From Leptobrachium leishanense (lineage: Eukaryota; Chordata; Amphibia; Anura; Megophryidae), in the NCBI GenBank assembly GCA_009667805.1, contig CM019068.1, positions 7,683,733 to 7,747,732 on the forward strand: a stretch of 64,000 nt of DNA. Direction: 5' to 3'. The notes under the pieces were generated by a model. The model had not been told where the DNA came from, ran no database searches, and saw only the letters and a list, made by a program, of their open reading frames with translations. Of this stretch, positions 12,640 to 24,721 are shown in pieces. Position numbers and translations under genes: made by a program. Positions within the stretch are counted from its first letter, which is position 1. Each line of letters begins with the position of its first letter.

Positions 12640-13812
12640 CTTTAAAGGGGTTATTCAGAGAGAGCCGATCTGCCACCAAAATTTCACCGAACAGTGAATT
12701 TCTCAGTACAATGACATTTCGGGGCCATCCGGCTACTCAGAAAGCAGCCAGTTTTGGCGAACTGCCAGTAAATACGGTGCCTGTATGGTGGCAGTGAAAC
12801 CCGGTGCCTGTTCGGTGGCAGGGAAATATGGTGCCTGTTCGGCGGCAGTGAAATACGGTGCTGTTCGACGGCAGTGAAATACGGTGCCTGTTCGGCGGCA
12901 ATGAAATACGGTGCCTATTCGACGGCAGTGAAATACGGTGCCTGTTCAACAGCAGTGAAATACGGTGCCTGTTCGACAGCAATGAAATATGGTGCCTGTT
13001 CGGCGGCAGTGAAATACGGTGCCTGTTCGGCGGCAGTGAAATACGGTGCCTGTTCGGCGGCAGTGAAATATGGTGTCTGTTCGGCGGCAGTGAAATACGG
13101 TGCCTGTTCGGCGGCAGTGAAATCCCCATAGAGAAGCAATGGTTAATCTATTCACATTGAACAGCAGAGAAATGTCAGTGAAATGCCCTGATATTCAATG
13201 GTTTCATTCGGCAGGTTTATTCAGGCGAATCCCATAGGAATATTTTTAAAATTGAAACCTATTTTAATTCAATATCTAATAAACCGTTTATTATTTTAAT
13301 CTGCAGCAAAATGTCACTTTATTTATAAAATTTTTAGGATCTTTTAGGCATTTTTCGGGATTTTTCCTGCAATTTTTTTTTCTGTTTTATTTCTTAAATA
13401 GTGTTTTTTTCATTTTATTTTAACAGCCCTTTTTATTATCATTCAATGGATTTTATATGTTAATTCCAGACATTTTCGTTCAGTAGTTTTTTTGCAAACA
13501 GTGTTTCAATTTTCAAACTTTCAAGCGTATTGTTTTGTTTGTTTTTTTTACCCTGTTCTTCAGCTTGTCGGCTTTTTTCAGCGGCTGCTCTGTGCTGTGT
13601 TCGGCAGCTCGTCTCCTTTTTCCTGTCATGTTTGGCGTGGTTTTTTCCAGTGGTTCTGGCGAGTTATTGTTGGGTGTTCGGCAGGATTGCGGTGGGTTTG
13701 CGGCCAGTTTTCCCTGCACTCCGGGGACCCTCCGTTGAATCCTGAATTCACCGCAGGGTGGAGAACTTTGACACCCTGTGTCGGCCACATTTTGGTGGTC
13801 TCTGAATAACCC
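12640..13812. mobile_element. Inverted-repeat element carrying a 27-bp minisatellite, copy 1
   Basis: The left end has AGGGGTTATTCAGAGAG (from about 12645) and the right end its reverse, TCTCTGAATAACCCC (about 13798-13812). Inside are the 27-bp array, a shared flank (AATGTCAGTGAAATGCCCTGA near 13170), AT-rich sequence and a conserved segment with TTGTCGGCTTTTTTCAGCGG near 13565. Copies at 25857-27418 (opposite orientation) and 57264-58045 share this order. TAA precedes the left end but the right flank does not match. Harbinger-like is a guess. Confidence 0.7.
12777..13124. repeat. 27-bp minisatellite, about 13 copies
   Basis: The unit is GTGAAATACGGTGCCTGTTC plus GGCGGCA, 27 bases, with a few point variants and one unit short by a base. 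All six frames tend to stay open, giving spurious repeat ORFs on both strands. Confidence 0.93.
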
Positions 13813-14110
13813 CCTCCGTGTTTTTCCAGTTTCAGAGTTGTTTTTAGAACATGAATTGAAATGGAATGTTGTGGACAATAAACTAAACAAAGTGGTTATA
13901 ATATGAGTGTTACAAAGTTACAAAAACCCGCGAGACAGAGCGCCGCATGCTCAGAAGAGGTGAGCTGACTGCCGGTTGGCAGAACTTGACTCCGGGGAAC
14001 CTGGTGATGTAATATGCATGCGCACTCATTAGTGCACGCACAGCCGAGCTACATTATCAAATGGTTGGAGGAAGAAGATTTTTCAATTCGATTTTTCAAT
14101 CAATGGTCTT
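13813..14110. other. No feature recognised
   Basis: Nothing beyond short unremarkable sequence is visible between the inverted-repeat element and the next ribozyme-bearing repeat. Confidence 0.4.
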
Positions 14111-14400
14111 TATAAAGGATTTGCTTTTATTTGGGGACAGGCTCCTGATGAAGTAGAGTGTAATTCCTACGAAACGCGTCAGGCGATATCCCGGTGCACT
14201 GAAAGACTCCCTTTTTACGGAATTCTCCTGCAGACTTCAATATACGCTGCCCGGACTCCTGACTGGGGGGGTTAAAGGCTATCGGGAGGTCTGAGCCACT
14301 GAGGAAAATGCTTTTATGCACATTTGGTTCTGTGTCTTATGTTTGTGAGTTTGTTTTTGGCTTTTTATACCTGATTTTATTATATTAAATTACCACATTA
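14111..14400 (+). mobile_element. Degenerate ribozyme-bearing PLE-type terminal repeat
   Basis: The segment is organised like the other hammerhead-bearing repeats: the ribozyme near the start followed by an AT-rich stretch. There is no coding sequence. Boundaries are not defined. Confidence 0.45.
14141..14184 (+). ncRNA. Degenerate hammerhead ribozyme motif
   Basis: CTGATGA at 14145-14151 and GAAA at 14171-14174 flank a GTAG/CTAC stem II. Stem III is AC/GT around a two-base loop, ending GTC at 14178-14180. Stem I pairs poorly (an A.C mismatch at the first position), so activity is doubtful. Confidence 0.55.
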
Positions 14401-15000
14401 TACTGTTTTTTTCCCCTTTGTTTTCAGATTGATGCAGTGCAAATTGATTTTGGGGTAACCTGTATCTGGGGAACCCCATAGTTATAAGAACGATAAAACA
14501 CCTGTGATTACGCCTTTGCATTGTATTTATCTGTGAATCTATAAGGGTTAACAAGGTCACCCGGAGCAATAAGCTGCAACAGCAGAAGGAAACTGCACAC
14601 ATCATTTTACTCTTTTTTAAAAGATAATTCCAGCAGATGAAAGGTGTCAGGCAATAATGACCTACCTTATCAGGCTCCATCCTGGAGACCCTCAGAGTTT
14701 ATCCTAGCAGGGGTTAAATGCAGGCAGCTGTCAGTGATACAGAGCAGTCAGTTTCTCTGCACCATGTGCTCCCTCTGTCTCTGCTCACTCTGGGCTCAGA
14801 GCAGGAAGGAGAGGGTAGTTTATACTGAGCTCTTACATCACATCAGCCCTTACTTAATTTTATCCTCTGCTTTGTGCAACAATGCCTTTAATTCTGCTGC
14901 TTTCAACCCAAAATTCTACAAAATAGAAAATATTTTAAAATAAAATATCTAGGCAAGTTAACTAGGATAATATGTGCAATATATACTATACACAGGTATA
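14401..15000. other. No feature recognised
   Basis: No coding region or clear repeat is visible. The short ORFs show no domain-like conservation. Confidence 0.4.
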
Positions 15001-15002
15001 AC

Positions 15003-16180
15003 TAGATGCACATAAAAGGGGAGATACAGATACACATAAAATGATAGATACAGATATACATAGAAGGGGAGTTACAGATAACTAGATACAAATAAAAAAA
15101 TAGATACAGATAGACAGATATAAATAAAAAGATAGAAAGATACAAATAAAAAGATAGACAGATACAAATAAAAGGATAGACAGATACAAATAAAAAGATA
15201 GATACAAATAAAAGGATAGACAGATACAAATAAAAAGATATATACAAATGAAAGGATAGACAGATACAAATAAAAAGATAGATACAAATAAAAGTATAGA
15301 CAGATACAAATAAAAAGATAGATACAAATAAAAGGATAGACAGATATAAATAAAAAGATAGATACAAATAAAAGGATAGACAGATATAAATAAAAAGATA
15401 GATACAAATGAAAGGATAGACAGATACAAATAAAAAGATAGAAAGATACAAATAAAAAGATAGACAGATACAAATAAAAGGATAGACAGATACAAATAAA
15501 AAGATAGATACAAATGAAAGGATAGACAGATATAAATAAAAAGATAGATACAAATAAAAGGATAGACAGATATAAATTAAAAGATAGATACAAATGAAAG
15601 GATAGACAGATACAAATAAAAAGATAGATACAAATGAAAGGATAGACAGATACAAATAAAAAGATACAAAGATACAAATAAAAAGATAGACAGATACAAA
15701 TAAAAGGATAGACAGATACAAATAAAAAGATAGATACAAATGAAAGGATAGACAGATATAAATAAAAAGATAGATACAAATAAAAGGATAGACAGATACA
15801 AATAAAAAGATATATACAAATGAAAGGATAGACAGATACAAATAAAAAGATAGACAGATACAAATAAAAGTATAGACAGATACAAATAAAAAGATAGATA
15901 CAAATAAAAGGATAGACAGATATAAATAAAAAGATAGATACAAATAAAAGGATAGACAGATATAAGTAAAAAGATAGATACAAATAAAAGGATAGACAGA
16001 TATTAATAAAAAGATAGATACAAATAAAAGGATAGACAGATATAAATGAAAGAATAGACAGATATAAATAAAAAGATAGATACAAATAAAAGGATAGACA
16101 CAGATAGATGGATAAAAATAAAAGGATAGACAGATAGATACAAATAAAAGGATAGACACAGATAGCTACAAACAGGGGGT
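15003..16180. repeat. 40-bp GATA-related minisatellite
   Basis: The units, of about 40 bases, alternate GATAGACAGATACAAATAAA and AAGATAGATACAAATAAAAG over about 1.2 kb. Minus-strand ORFs of up to 399 codons rich in Tyr, Ile, Leu and Ser come only from the repeat. Confidence 0.92.
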
Positions 16181-16315
16181 AAAGTTTTAAAACAATAAGT
16201 GTGGGAACTCCCCACGATTTTTTTATCCCCCAATTATCAATTATAATCTGAAACGCAACACAAACACACAATCAAATTGCATATATTTATGTTGATTCTA
16301 GCAGAAATACATGCA

Positions 16316-16491
16316 GGGCTATTCAAAGAGAGGTGCAAACCTTGAGATTTGGCAGGAGAATGAACAATCTAGACCAAATAGCCAATTTGAAAGTGAGATA
16401 AATGGGAGAATTTTTCTGGTTTGACTATTTTGACCTAGAATTTTCAAGTCTCCAGTCATTCAAGGTTTTCACCTCTCTCTGAATAGCCTTG
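16316..16491. mobile_element. Short MITE
   Basis: GGGCTATTCAAAGAGAGGTG near 16317 is matched in reverse by CACCTCTCTCTGAATAGCC near 16470-16488. The element is about 175 bases without an ORF. Its end resembles the GGGGTTATTCAGAGAG end of the 27-bp-repeat element, so the two may be related. Confidence 0.6.
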
Positions 16492-16540
16492 ATGGTAAAT
16501 CAAATATCTATTGTGACTTAAAATGGAAAGATATGATTGT

Positions 16541-16804
16541 TCAGCCGAATTCAAGCTTTATAATGTATGGAACCAATGGGAACAGAGATCCCTCTGCAGA
16601 AATAGTGCAGGAACTGCGTTCCCACGCATTCCCCCTGGACTTGACCCCTGGATACAAATGAAAGGATAGATACAGATAGACAGATACAAATAAAGAATAG
16701 ATATAGATAAATAGATACAAACAAAAGGATAGATACAAATAAAAGGATATATATATATATAGATACAAATAAAAGGATAGACATAGATAGAGATAGATAG
16801 ATAC

Positions 16805-16861
<57 letters not shown>

Positions 16862-16984
16862 CAGATAGATAGATACAGATAGATAGATACAGATAGATAG
16901 ATAGATTCAGATAGATATGGATAGATAGATAGATAGATAGATACAGATAGATAGATAGAGATAGATAAATACAGATAGATATGG

Positions 16985-17029
<45 letters not shown>

Positions 17030-17030
17030 T

Positions 17031-17066
<36 letters not shown>

Positions 17067-17289
17067 CAAATAAAAGGATAGATACAGATAGATACAAATT
17101 AAAGGATAGATACAGACAGATAGATACAAATAAGAGGATAGATACAGACAGATACAAATAAAAGGATACAGACAGATAAATACAAATAAAATGATAGATA
17201 CAGACAGATACAAATTAAATGATACAGACAGCTAGATAAATACAAATAAAAGGATAGATATAGAGAGATACAAATAAAAGGATAGACAC

Positions 17290-17354
<65 letters not shown>

Positions 17355-17596
17355 CAGATAAATAGATATAGATAGATAGATACAAATAAGAGGATAGATA
17401 CAGACAGATACAAATAAGAGGATAGATACAGACAGATACAAATAAAAGGATAGATACAGATAGATGCAAATAAGAGGATAAACACAGAGATATATACAAA
17501 TAAAAGGATAGATATAGATAGATAGATAGATAGATAGATTAGATAGATAGATAGATAGATAGATAGATACAGATAGATACATATAGATAGATAGAC

Positions 17597-17641
<45 letters not shown>

Positions 17642-17642
17642 C

Positions 17643-17675
<33 letters not shown>

Positions 17676-17686
17676 CAGATAGATAC

Positions 17687-17727
<41 letters not shown>

Positions 17728-17728
17728 C

Positions 17729-17759
<31 letters not shown>

Positions 17760-17768
17760 GATAGATAC

Positions 17769-17830
<62 letters not shown>

Positions 17831-17950
17831 TTGTAGTGATAGATACAGCGGTCAAGTCAAGGGGGAACACATGGCAACACTGCGCCTCCAATATGTTTGC
17901 AGAGGGAACTGAATTCCCATTGGTCGAACAGACTATAAAGCTTATTTTTG
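16541..17950. repeat. GATA array bracketed by diverged inverted repeats
   Basis: The array is bracketed by 16541-16652 and, in reverse, 17846-17945. Shared blocks include GGTCAAGTC, AGGGGGAA, TTTGCAGAGGGA-like, TTCCCATTGGT and TATAAAGCTT, with roughly 70% identity by eye. The right arm runs straight into the promoter region of the hAT copy at 17950. Confidence 0.6.
16653..17845. repeat. (GATA)n microsatellite with GATACAAATAAAAG units
   Basis: Long pure GATA runs (for example near 16801-16857, 17020-17064 and 17770-17829) alternate with units related to the 15003-16180 array. GATA/GACA (Bkm-type) repeats are well known in vertebrates, sometimes enriched on sex chromosomes. This stretch alone shows no such link. 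Confidence 0.95.
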
Positions 17951-17973
17951 CCCAATCATGTCCCGCAGCACAC

Positions 17974-17980
17974 TATATAA
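17974..17980 (+). promoter_or_regulatory. TATA box of hAT transposase promoter
   Basis: TATATAA lies in GCACACTATATAAGG, preserved in the other two hAT fragments (51216-51222 and, on the minus strand, near 6460). Conservation across copies supports a promoter role. It is about 750 bases before the transposase start. Confidence 0.55.
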
Positions 17981-18149
17981 GGTTTCAACGCTCCGATTCT
18001 GCACGCATTTCAGAGGAGATTTCAAAGAAGATAGTTGTGTGTGTTGCTACTGCCTGTCTGCCACGCTATTGGGGGGGGGGGTCTGGGGGGGTCTCATTTC
18101 GACCAAATATCAGGGAATTTAGGTGATGCGTGTCTTGTCACTGTGCCAG

Positions 18150-18615
18150 CAAGTTCTTTTGGGGTTTACAACTTTATTTAAAACATTTGTGAATTGAGGT
18201 GATTTTCTGGGTCTCGTCACACAGCCAGCAAGTCTTTTTGGGGCTCACTAATTTCTTTAAAACACTTGGTAATTAAGGTGTTCTGTGTCTCCTCATACAA
18301 AAAGTACCACGCTGTATTTTGGGGCTCACTAATTTCTTTAAAACACTTGGGAATTAAGGTGATCTTCTGTGTCTCGTCGTCACACAGCCAGCAATTTTTT
18401 TTGGGGCTCACTAATTTCTTTAAAAAACTTGGGAATTAAGGTGATCTGTGTCTCGTCATACAAAAAGTACCACGCTGTATTTTGGGGCTCACTAATTTCT
18501 TTAAACCATTTGTGAATTAAGGTGATCTGTGTCTCGTCATACATACAGTACCACTCTGTATTTTGGGGCTCACTAATTTATTTAAAACATTTGTGAATTA
18601 AGGTGATCTGTCTCT
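18150..18615. repeat. Tandem leader repeats in the hAT 5' region
   Basis: Several imperfect copies carry GGGGCTCACTAATTTCTTTA, AAACACTTGGGAATTAAGGTG and GTGTCTCGTCATACAAAAAG. The hAT copy at 50930 has a diverged version near 51290-51650. There is no coding capacity. Confidence 0.8.
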
Positions 18616-18729
18616 TGTCACTGGCTGTCAGCTATCAGTGTGTCTCACTGAGTTATACCAGAGTTATTTAAATCTTTATACCAGAGTTGAATCAGAGTTC
18701 TGTATATATTAACCTATATATCACTCACC

Positions 18730-21700
18730 ATGTCTGAAAGAACAAAAAGGACAGGCAGACGCTCCCAGCCACAGATAAGAGGGCAAGCAGCCCCTGTGTC
18801 GGGAGGCTGTGTCTCTAAATGTGGTGGACGTGATGCATCCTCTGCAGGGGCACGCTTGTCCTTTCTAACTGGTGCTGGCCATCTTAAGCAGCAGCAACAT
18901 ACAGAGGACTTGGTGGATTGGCTAACCAGGCCATCCTCATCCTCCGAGTCCTCTGCCAGCCAGGCTTCTAGTGCTTTACAGTCCACCTCAGCTGCCAAAG
19001 CATCTAATGCAGCCTCCATGTCCACAGCTACTCCTGCCGTAGACTCGCTATCACACACGGAGGAGTCAGCTGAATTGTTTGACTACAATGAGAGTGACAT
19101 GCTGTTTGAGGATGCGCAGCAACTACAGTGCTCTGATTCAATCTCTGAGGTTGAGCAAGGGAGTATAATCAACCTAGAGGAAGGGGGTGCCAGTGATGAC
19201 ACACAAATAACTGGCACTCATGTTGCCCCAGCAGCTGCAGCATACTGCCAAGTTGGCTCCAGTGACTAGGAGATAGGGGGTGAAGATGACATTGATGATG
19301 ATGAGGTCACTGACTCCACCTGGGTGCCAGATCGAACTGAGGAATCAAGTGAGGAGGAGGGGGAGGAGGAGGAGGCACAGCAAACACGAGGCACAACATC
19401 CTCTGTGACCAACCGTAGCACTAGCCAGTCCAAGGCATCACATGTCAGAGCTGCTCCGGTGCAGAGCGCTGTTGTCTCAAAGAACACATGCAGGAAATCT
19501 GCTGTCTGGGAGTTCTTTAAGAACTGTGCAGCAGACCCCAGCGTTGCTATTTGTAATCTATGTCAGAGGAGGCTGAAGCGTGGGATAAACACTGGACACT
19601 TGGGTACCACGTGCTTGAGGCGACATATGAACAAGTGCCACACATCCCATTGGGGCAAAACTTTGCGTAGGTCCTCCTCCTCCTCATCTGTCTCTACCCA
19701 CACTGTATGTCCTGCCATGCAATTGCCTACAACCTCCACCGACAGGGATGATGCTACAGTAATGGATGTACCAGCAGGTCCTTCCTCACAATGTGACATC
19801 ATCCCAGTAGCTGAAGATTTACGCAGTCAGATTATGTTGCCGCAGCTGCTGCCGCGAAAGAAAAAATATAGTCCCAACCATCCCCAAGCACAGCGTCTAA
19901 ATGCCATCTTAGCAAAATTACTTGCATTGCAGCTGCTGCCTTTCCAGCTGGTGGACTCTGCTCCCTTCCGTGAATTTGCTGAATGCGCTGTATCACAGTG
20001 GCAGGTTCCAAAACGCCATTACTTTTCACGCAAGGCCATTACAGCACTATACCAGCACGTGGAAGACAATGTTATCCAGTCATTGGGAAAGGCAGTCAGC
20101 AGCAAGGTGCATGTGACTTTAGACACGTGGTCCAGCAAGCATGGACAGGGTCGTTACATTTCCTTCACGGCACACTGGGTAACTCTGATTGCAGCTGGGA
20201 GGGATCCAAGACGGGGCTCTGTGCTGGAGCTTGTTCATCCACCACGCCTCCAGAAAGCTGCTTGTATGAGGTCTGTCTGCTCCACCACCACCACCTCTTC
20301 CTCCTCCTCCTTCTCTGTCTCTGGCGAAGTGGCAATTAAACCGACGCCTGACAGGGTCTATGCAATGGCTCAAGCAAAAAGATGCCATACTGTGCTTGAG
20401 CTGGTTTGTTTAGGGGACAGGAGCCACACCGTGTCAGAAATTTTGTCAGCTCTGCAGGGGCAGGTGCAGAGATGGTTAACACCATGCCAGCTTGAGCTGG
20501 GAATGATCGTCTGCGATAATGGCAGCAACCTTCTCTCCGCCCTACGCAAGGGTAAATTGACGCATGTACAATGCCTAGCACACGTCCTAAACCTGGTGGT
20601 ACAGCGTTTCCTAACCAAGTACCCAGGGCTGCCAGAGCTTCTCATCCAGGCCAGAAAAGTCTGCAGCCACTTCAGACGGTCATTCCCAGCAAGCGTTCGC
20701 CTTGCAGAAATTCAAAGAGAATTCCACCTTCCCACAAACCGTCTGATCTGTGACATGCCCACCTGGTGGAACTCGACATTAGCAATGCTGCAGCGTCTGC
20801 ACAAGCAGCAGAGGGCCATCAACGAGTACCTGTGTGAGTATGGCACAAGGACAGGTTCAGGTCAACTTGGTTTTTTTTCCCCCCCGCAGTGGCTGATGAT
20901 CAAGGATGCATGCACTGTACTGTCACCATTTGAGGAGGCAACGAGGATGGTGAGCAGGGACAGTGCATGCATCAGTGACACAATTCCTTTAGTGTTCCTG
21001 CTGGAGCACACTCTGCGGGGAATTGTAGATGTGGCTCTGGAGGCAGAGCAGCGGGAGGAAGAGGAGGCCTTCCCTAGCTCTCAAGGCCCCAGTTTTTCCG
21101 CAGACAGCATTCCAGCGGGTCCTACTCAGATCAGACAGGAGGAGGATGAGGAGGAGGAGGACTATTTAAGTAGTGGGGGCATTGAAGGTGGGGATTCCTC
21201 AAGGCAGGGTTTTGTGTGCCCAGAAACAGAAGGGCTTGTGCGTGGCTGGGAGGAGGAAGTGCACGATACGGTCATCCTCACTGACCAGGAAGACTCGGCA
21301 GCTAATGCCACCTCCAACCTACGCTGCATGGGCTCCCTAATGATGCAAAGCCTGCTAAAGGACCCCAGGATTCGTTCTATCAAGGAGAGGGATCATTACT
21401 GGTTGGCAACCATTCTTGATCCACGATACAAGGGGAAAGTTGCAGAGCTCATCCTGCCCGCACAGAGGGAGCACAGGATGACAAAACTTGAGGACGCTCT
21501 AAAGCGAAACTTGTGTAACACCTTTCCAGGCACTGTTAGATTACCAAGTGCTGACACACGTGCTTCTGAGGCTGCAGGTGATCAGAGGAATAGCGGTGAA
21601 GGCCAGGGCCGCTTGACTGATGCATTTTTAAATTTTTTTAGTCCTCGACGCCCAGGGACGTCAAATGTAGGCACCCATTGCCAGCGTCTTCACCATATGG

Positions 21701-21996
21701 TGCAGAGCTACCTAGGGGCAAGGGCAGACCTGGATACGTTTCCAGCAGATGATCCACTGGCTTACTGGGTGTTGAGATTGGATCACTGGCCAGAACTTAG
21801 CCAATATGCTATGCAGCTACTAGGTTGCCCTTCATCTAGCGTGCTTTCCGAAAGGACGTTCAGTGCCGCTGGAGGTTTTGTCACAGACAAAAGAGTGCGT
21901 CTATTCACCGACTCTGTAGACCGGCTGACATTTATAAAAATGAATCAGTCCTGGATCAGCAGCTATCAATCCCCTGATGCTGAAGTAATGGAATAG
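18730..21996 (+). pseudogene. hAT transposase (BED zinc finger, RNase H-like, hATC), one in-frame stop
   Basis: The frame opens at ATG 18730 (ACCATGT context) and reaches 21996. A single TAG at 19267-19269 interrupts it; the sister copy has GAG there. The Ser/Glu-rich N-terminal third is low-complexity. A BED finger lies around residues 255-300 (SAVWEFF, CNLC, then HMNKCH). The RNase H-like core includes TLDTWSSKHGQGRYISFTAH and an LICDMPTWWNSTLAMLQRLH block. The C-terminal hATC dimerisation region has SSVLSERTFSAAGG. Such enzymes bind hAT ends and move DNA by cut and paste in the nucleus. Apart from the one nonsense codon the frame is intact, so it is probably young. The downstream 890-codon part still keeps the finger and core. 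Confidence 0.9.
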
Positions 21997-22019
21997 ATAG
22001 GGGATGTCCTCTTCTGCAT

Positions 22020-22865
22020 TCACAAAACCTCCAACCCTGCACTCTTCCACAATACCACAGAGGGGTTACTGTATGATGATACTTGCTGGCCTGGCATTAA
22101 AGGCACAATATCTGGGTGCACTGACGCCCATTACCAGATCAAAAACTTTTCAATAAAGGACCACATGGTCCACCCCTGCACTCTTCCACAATACCACAGA
22201 GGGGTTACTGTATGATGATACTTGCTGCCCTGGCAGTCTTGCACCAAAGGCAGAATATCTGGGTGCACTGAACCAGATGCATATCTTTTTAATATAGGAC
22301 CACAAGGTTCACCCCTGCACTCTTCCACAATAACACAGAGGGGTTACTGTATGATGATACTTGATGGCCTGGCATTAAAGGCACAATATCTGGGTGCACT
22401 GACACCCATTACCAGATCAAAAACTTTTCAATAAAGGACCACATGGTCCACCCCTGCATTCTTCCACAATACCACAGAGGGGTTACTGTATGATGATACT
22501 TGTTGCCCTGGCAGTGTTGCACCAAAGGCAGAATATCTGGGTGCACTGACGCCTTAACCAGATGCATATCTTTTCAATATAGGACCACATAGTCCACCCC
22601 TGCACTCTTCCACAATACCACAGAGGGGTTACTGTATGATGATACTTGCTGGCCTGGCATTAAAGGGACAATATCTGGGTGCACTGACGCCCATTAACAG
22701 ATAAAAAAAAACACTTTTCAATATAGGACCACATGGTCCACCCCTGCACTCTTCCACAATACCACAGAGGGGTTACTGTATGATAATACTTGCATGCCTG
22801 GCACTAAAGGCACAATATCTGGGTGCACTGCCACTGACGCCTGTATCAGATTCATATCCTCAGAG
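22020..22865. repeat. Tandem repeats in the hAT 3' region, about 145-bp unit
   Basis: About six units each contain CCCCTGCACTCTTCCACAAT, ACCACAGAGGGGTTACTGTA and ATATCTGGGTGCACTGACGC. Two unit subtypes (TGGCATTAAAGGCAC and TGGCAGTCTTGCACCAAAGG) partly alternate, hinting at a dimeric unit near 290 bases. Confidence 0.85.
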
Positions 22866-23467
22866 GGGTTACGGTGTGACGGCACTGTTGCCAATGCTAA
22901 AAGCCCAATTTTAAAGCACCTATTGTTACTTTCATCCAAAGCCTGCATAGGTTTCACATTAATTTAGCCCAAAAAATAACTAAACTTTTTCTGCGCGTCC
23001 TAAAATGTCTTTTCATACAGGCTGCCGCCCCAAGCAGTTGTTTATGGATAGATTAAAGGAAAAGCATTTACCGTCATATGAAACGTCATTTATTTGTTTT
23101 TAACTGTTTCTATACATCCTAGAAATCCGCCACTTCACGGGCAGGTTATGGGGACCTCCTAGGCACGATATTTGAAGGAATTTTTCGTTTTTATTTTTAA
23201 CCCTTATTTCATGGAAAACTCACTGTCCCTTTAAAAACGTTTTTTTTAAAACTTTTTGTCCTTGTTTCCTGTCCCCCAGGGCACTACCCAGACCCCCATA
23301 CACCTTTTATGGCTAATATGCAGCATATATGCCCTCTTGGAGGGCACTCTAAAAAAACGAATTTTCAGCCCCATTGACTTGCATGGGGGTTCGGGTTCGG
23401 TCCCGAACAAATGGGACGTTTGGGTTCGGGCTCGAACCGAACTCGGGTGGTGTTCGGCTCATCCCTA

Positions 23468-23869
23468 CGACTGATGAAGGGCTGCCGCCACATGAATAAG
23501 TAATTAATAGAATGAGGCGCATAATAATCAGACGTAAATATTTCCTTCTGTACATTGAATCAGCAATCTGGGTCATTAAACCTCAGCGTGAGAAAAAAAA
23601 ATCTATTTAATGTGGGAGGGACATATTGAGGTTTAACTATAAGACGTGTAAAAAAGCCGCATTAAAAAAATGATGCGGATATATAGGTCACAATTAAAAA
23701 AAGCTGCTCCAATTTGTTCACAGCAAAAACTGGATGCTCTATATTCACCCACGGACAAATTGGACACTTAGGGCTGACATGGAACGTCATATTCCATAGC
23801 TAGGCTTAGAAAATTAGGTTAGACTTACGGTAGGTTACTATTTGTGCTCGTTTAGGGCTGGGGTAATAT
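23468..23869. other. No feature recognised
   Basis: Unremarkable sequence lies between the hAT right end and the telomere-like array. No coding region is visible. Confidence 0.4.
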
Positions 23870-24672
23870 TTAAGGTTAGGGTTAACCCTAAACCTTAACC
23901 CTATCATTCTCCTCCATTTGTGCTTCCGTTTTAGACAACAAATGCTGCCCCTTGCTTTGATACTCACTGCATCAACAGAAGGAGCAGAATCTGTTGCTCA
24001 AAAATGAAAGAATAATGGAGCAGAATGAGAGGGTTAAGGTTTAGGGTTAACCCTAACCCAAAATGTAGCCCTAACCCTAAAACAATCCCAAATAATAACC
24101 TACCCCCAAAACCAGCACAAATAATAACCTAATCCCAAAACAAACACAAATATTAACCTAACCGCAAAACCAAAACAAATAATATCCTAACCCCAAAACC
24201 AGCACAAATAACAAACCTAACCCTAACCCCAAAACAAGAACAAATATCACCTACCCCAAAAACAAACATATATAATAACTTAACCCTAACCCCAAAAAAC
24301 AGAAACAATAACCTAACCCCAAAAAAGCACAAATAATAACTAACCCCAAAAACCAACACAAATAATAACTAAACCCAAAAACCAACACAAATAATAACCT
24401 AACCCAAAAACCAACACAAATAGTAACGTAACCCAACAACAAACACAAATAACCTAACCCAAAACCAGCACAAATAATAACCTACCACAAAAACAAACAT
24501 AAATAATAACTTAACCCTAACCCCAAAAACAGAAACAATAACCTAACCTCAAAACAAACACAAATATTAATCTAACCCCAAAACAAGAACAAATAACCTA
24601 CCCCCAAAACAAACACAAATAATAACCTAACCCTAACCGCAAAACCTGCACAAATAATAACCTAACCCCAAA
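23870..24672. repeat. Telomere-like minisatellite
   Basis: Units contain CCTAACCCTAACCCCAAAAC and a CAAATAATAA link. Near 23880-23900 and 24030-24060 there are palindromic TTAGGGTTAACCCTAA cores. This resembles degenerate interstitial telomeric repeat mixed with A-rich spacer. The array continues at 25288-25530 after a retroelement insertion. Confidence 0.8.
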
Positions 24673-24680
24673 ACAAATAT

Positions 24681-24721
24681 ACCAGCTGAAGAAGCCTTTT
24701 TGGGGCGAAACGCGTTCTGGT
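24681..24721 (+). ncRNA. Type I hammerhead ribozyme motif
   Basis: Stem I ACCAG (24681-24685) pairs perfectly with CTGGT (24717-24721). CTGAAGA is at 24686-24692 and GAAA at 24707-24710. Stem II is GCC/GGC, extended by wobble pairs. Stem III is AC/GT with a two-base loop, ending GTT, so cleavage is predicted after 24716. All core bases are present. Confidence 0.78.

Larger units (their letters stand above)
17951..23467 (+). mobile_element. BED-finger hAT transposon, copy 1 (nearly complete)
   Basis: The element has a TATA-containing promoter, tandem leader repeats, a transposase of about 1,089 codons with one stop, and tandem repeats in the 3' region. Its right end is CCGAACTCGGGTGGTGTTCG followed by GCTCATCCCTA, finishing at 23467. 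That is the inverted counterpart of the TAGGGATGAGC left ends at 50930 and 6744. The left terminus itself is not found; upstream sequence is replaced by the GATA region. No 8-bp target duplication can be tested. Confidence 0.85.

Noticed and set aside
13492..13890. Small ORFs of 67-125 codons
   Set aside because: They lie in the conserved non-coding part of an inverted-repeat element and are open in overlapping frames on both strands.
15002..16271. Long minus-strand ORFs of 385 and 399 codons
   Set aside because: They are translations of the 40-bp repeat, Tyr/Ile/Leu-rich, open in several frames at once, with no domain.
23870..24672. A true chromosome end
   Set aside because: The repeats are degenerate, mixed with A-rich spacer, and flanked by ordinary sequence, so this is interstitial.
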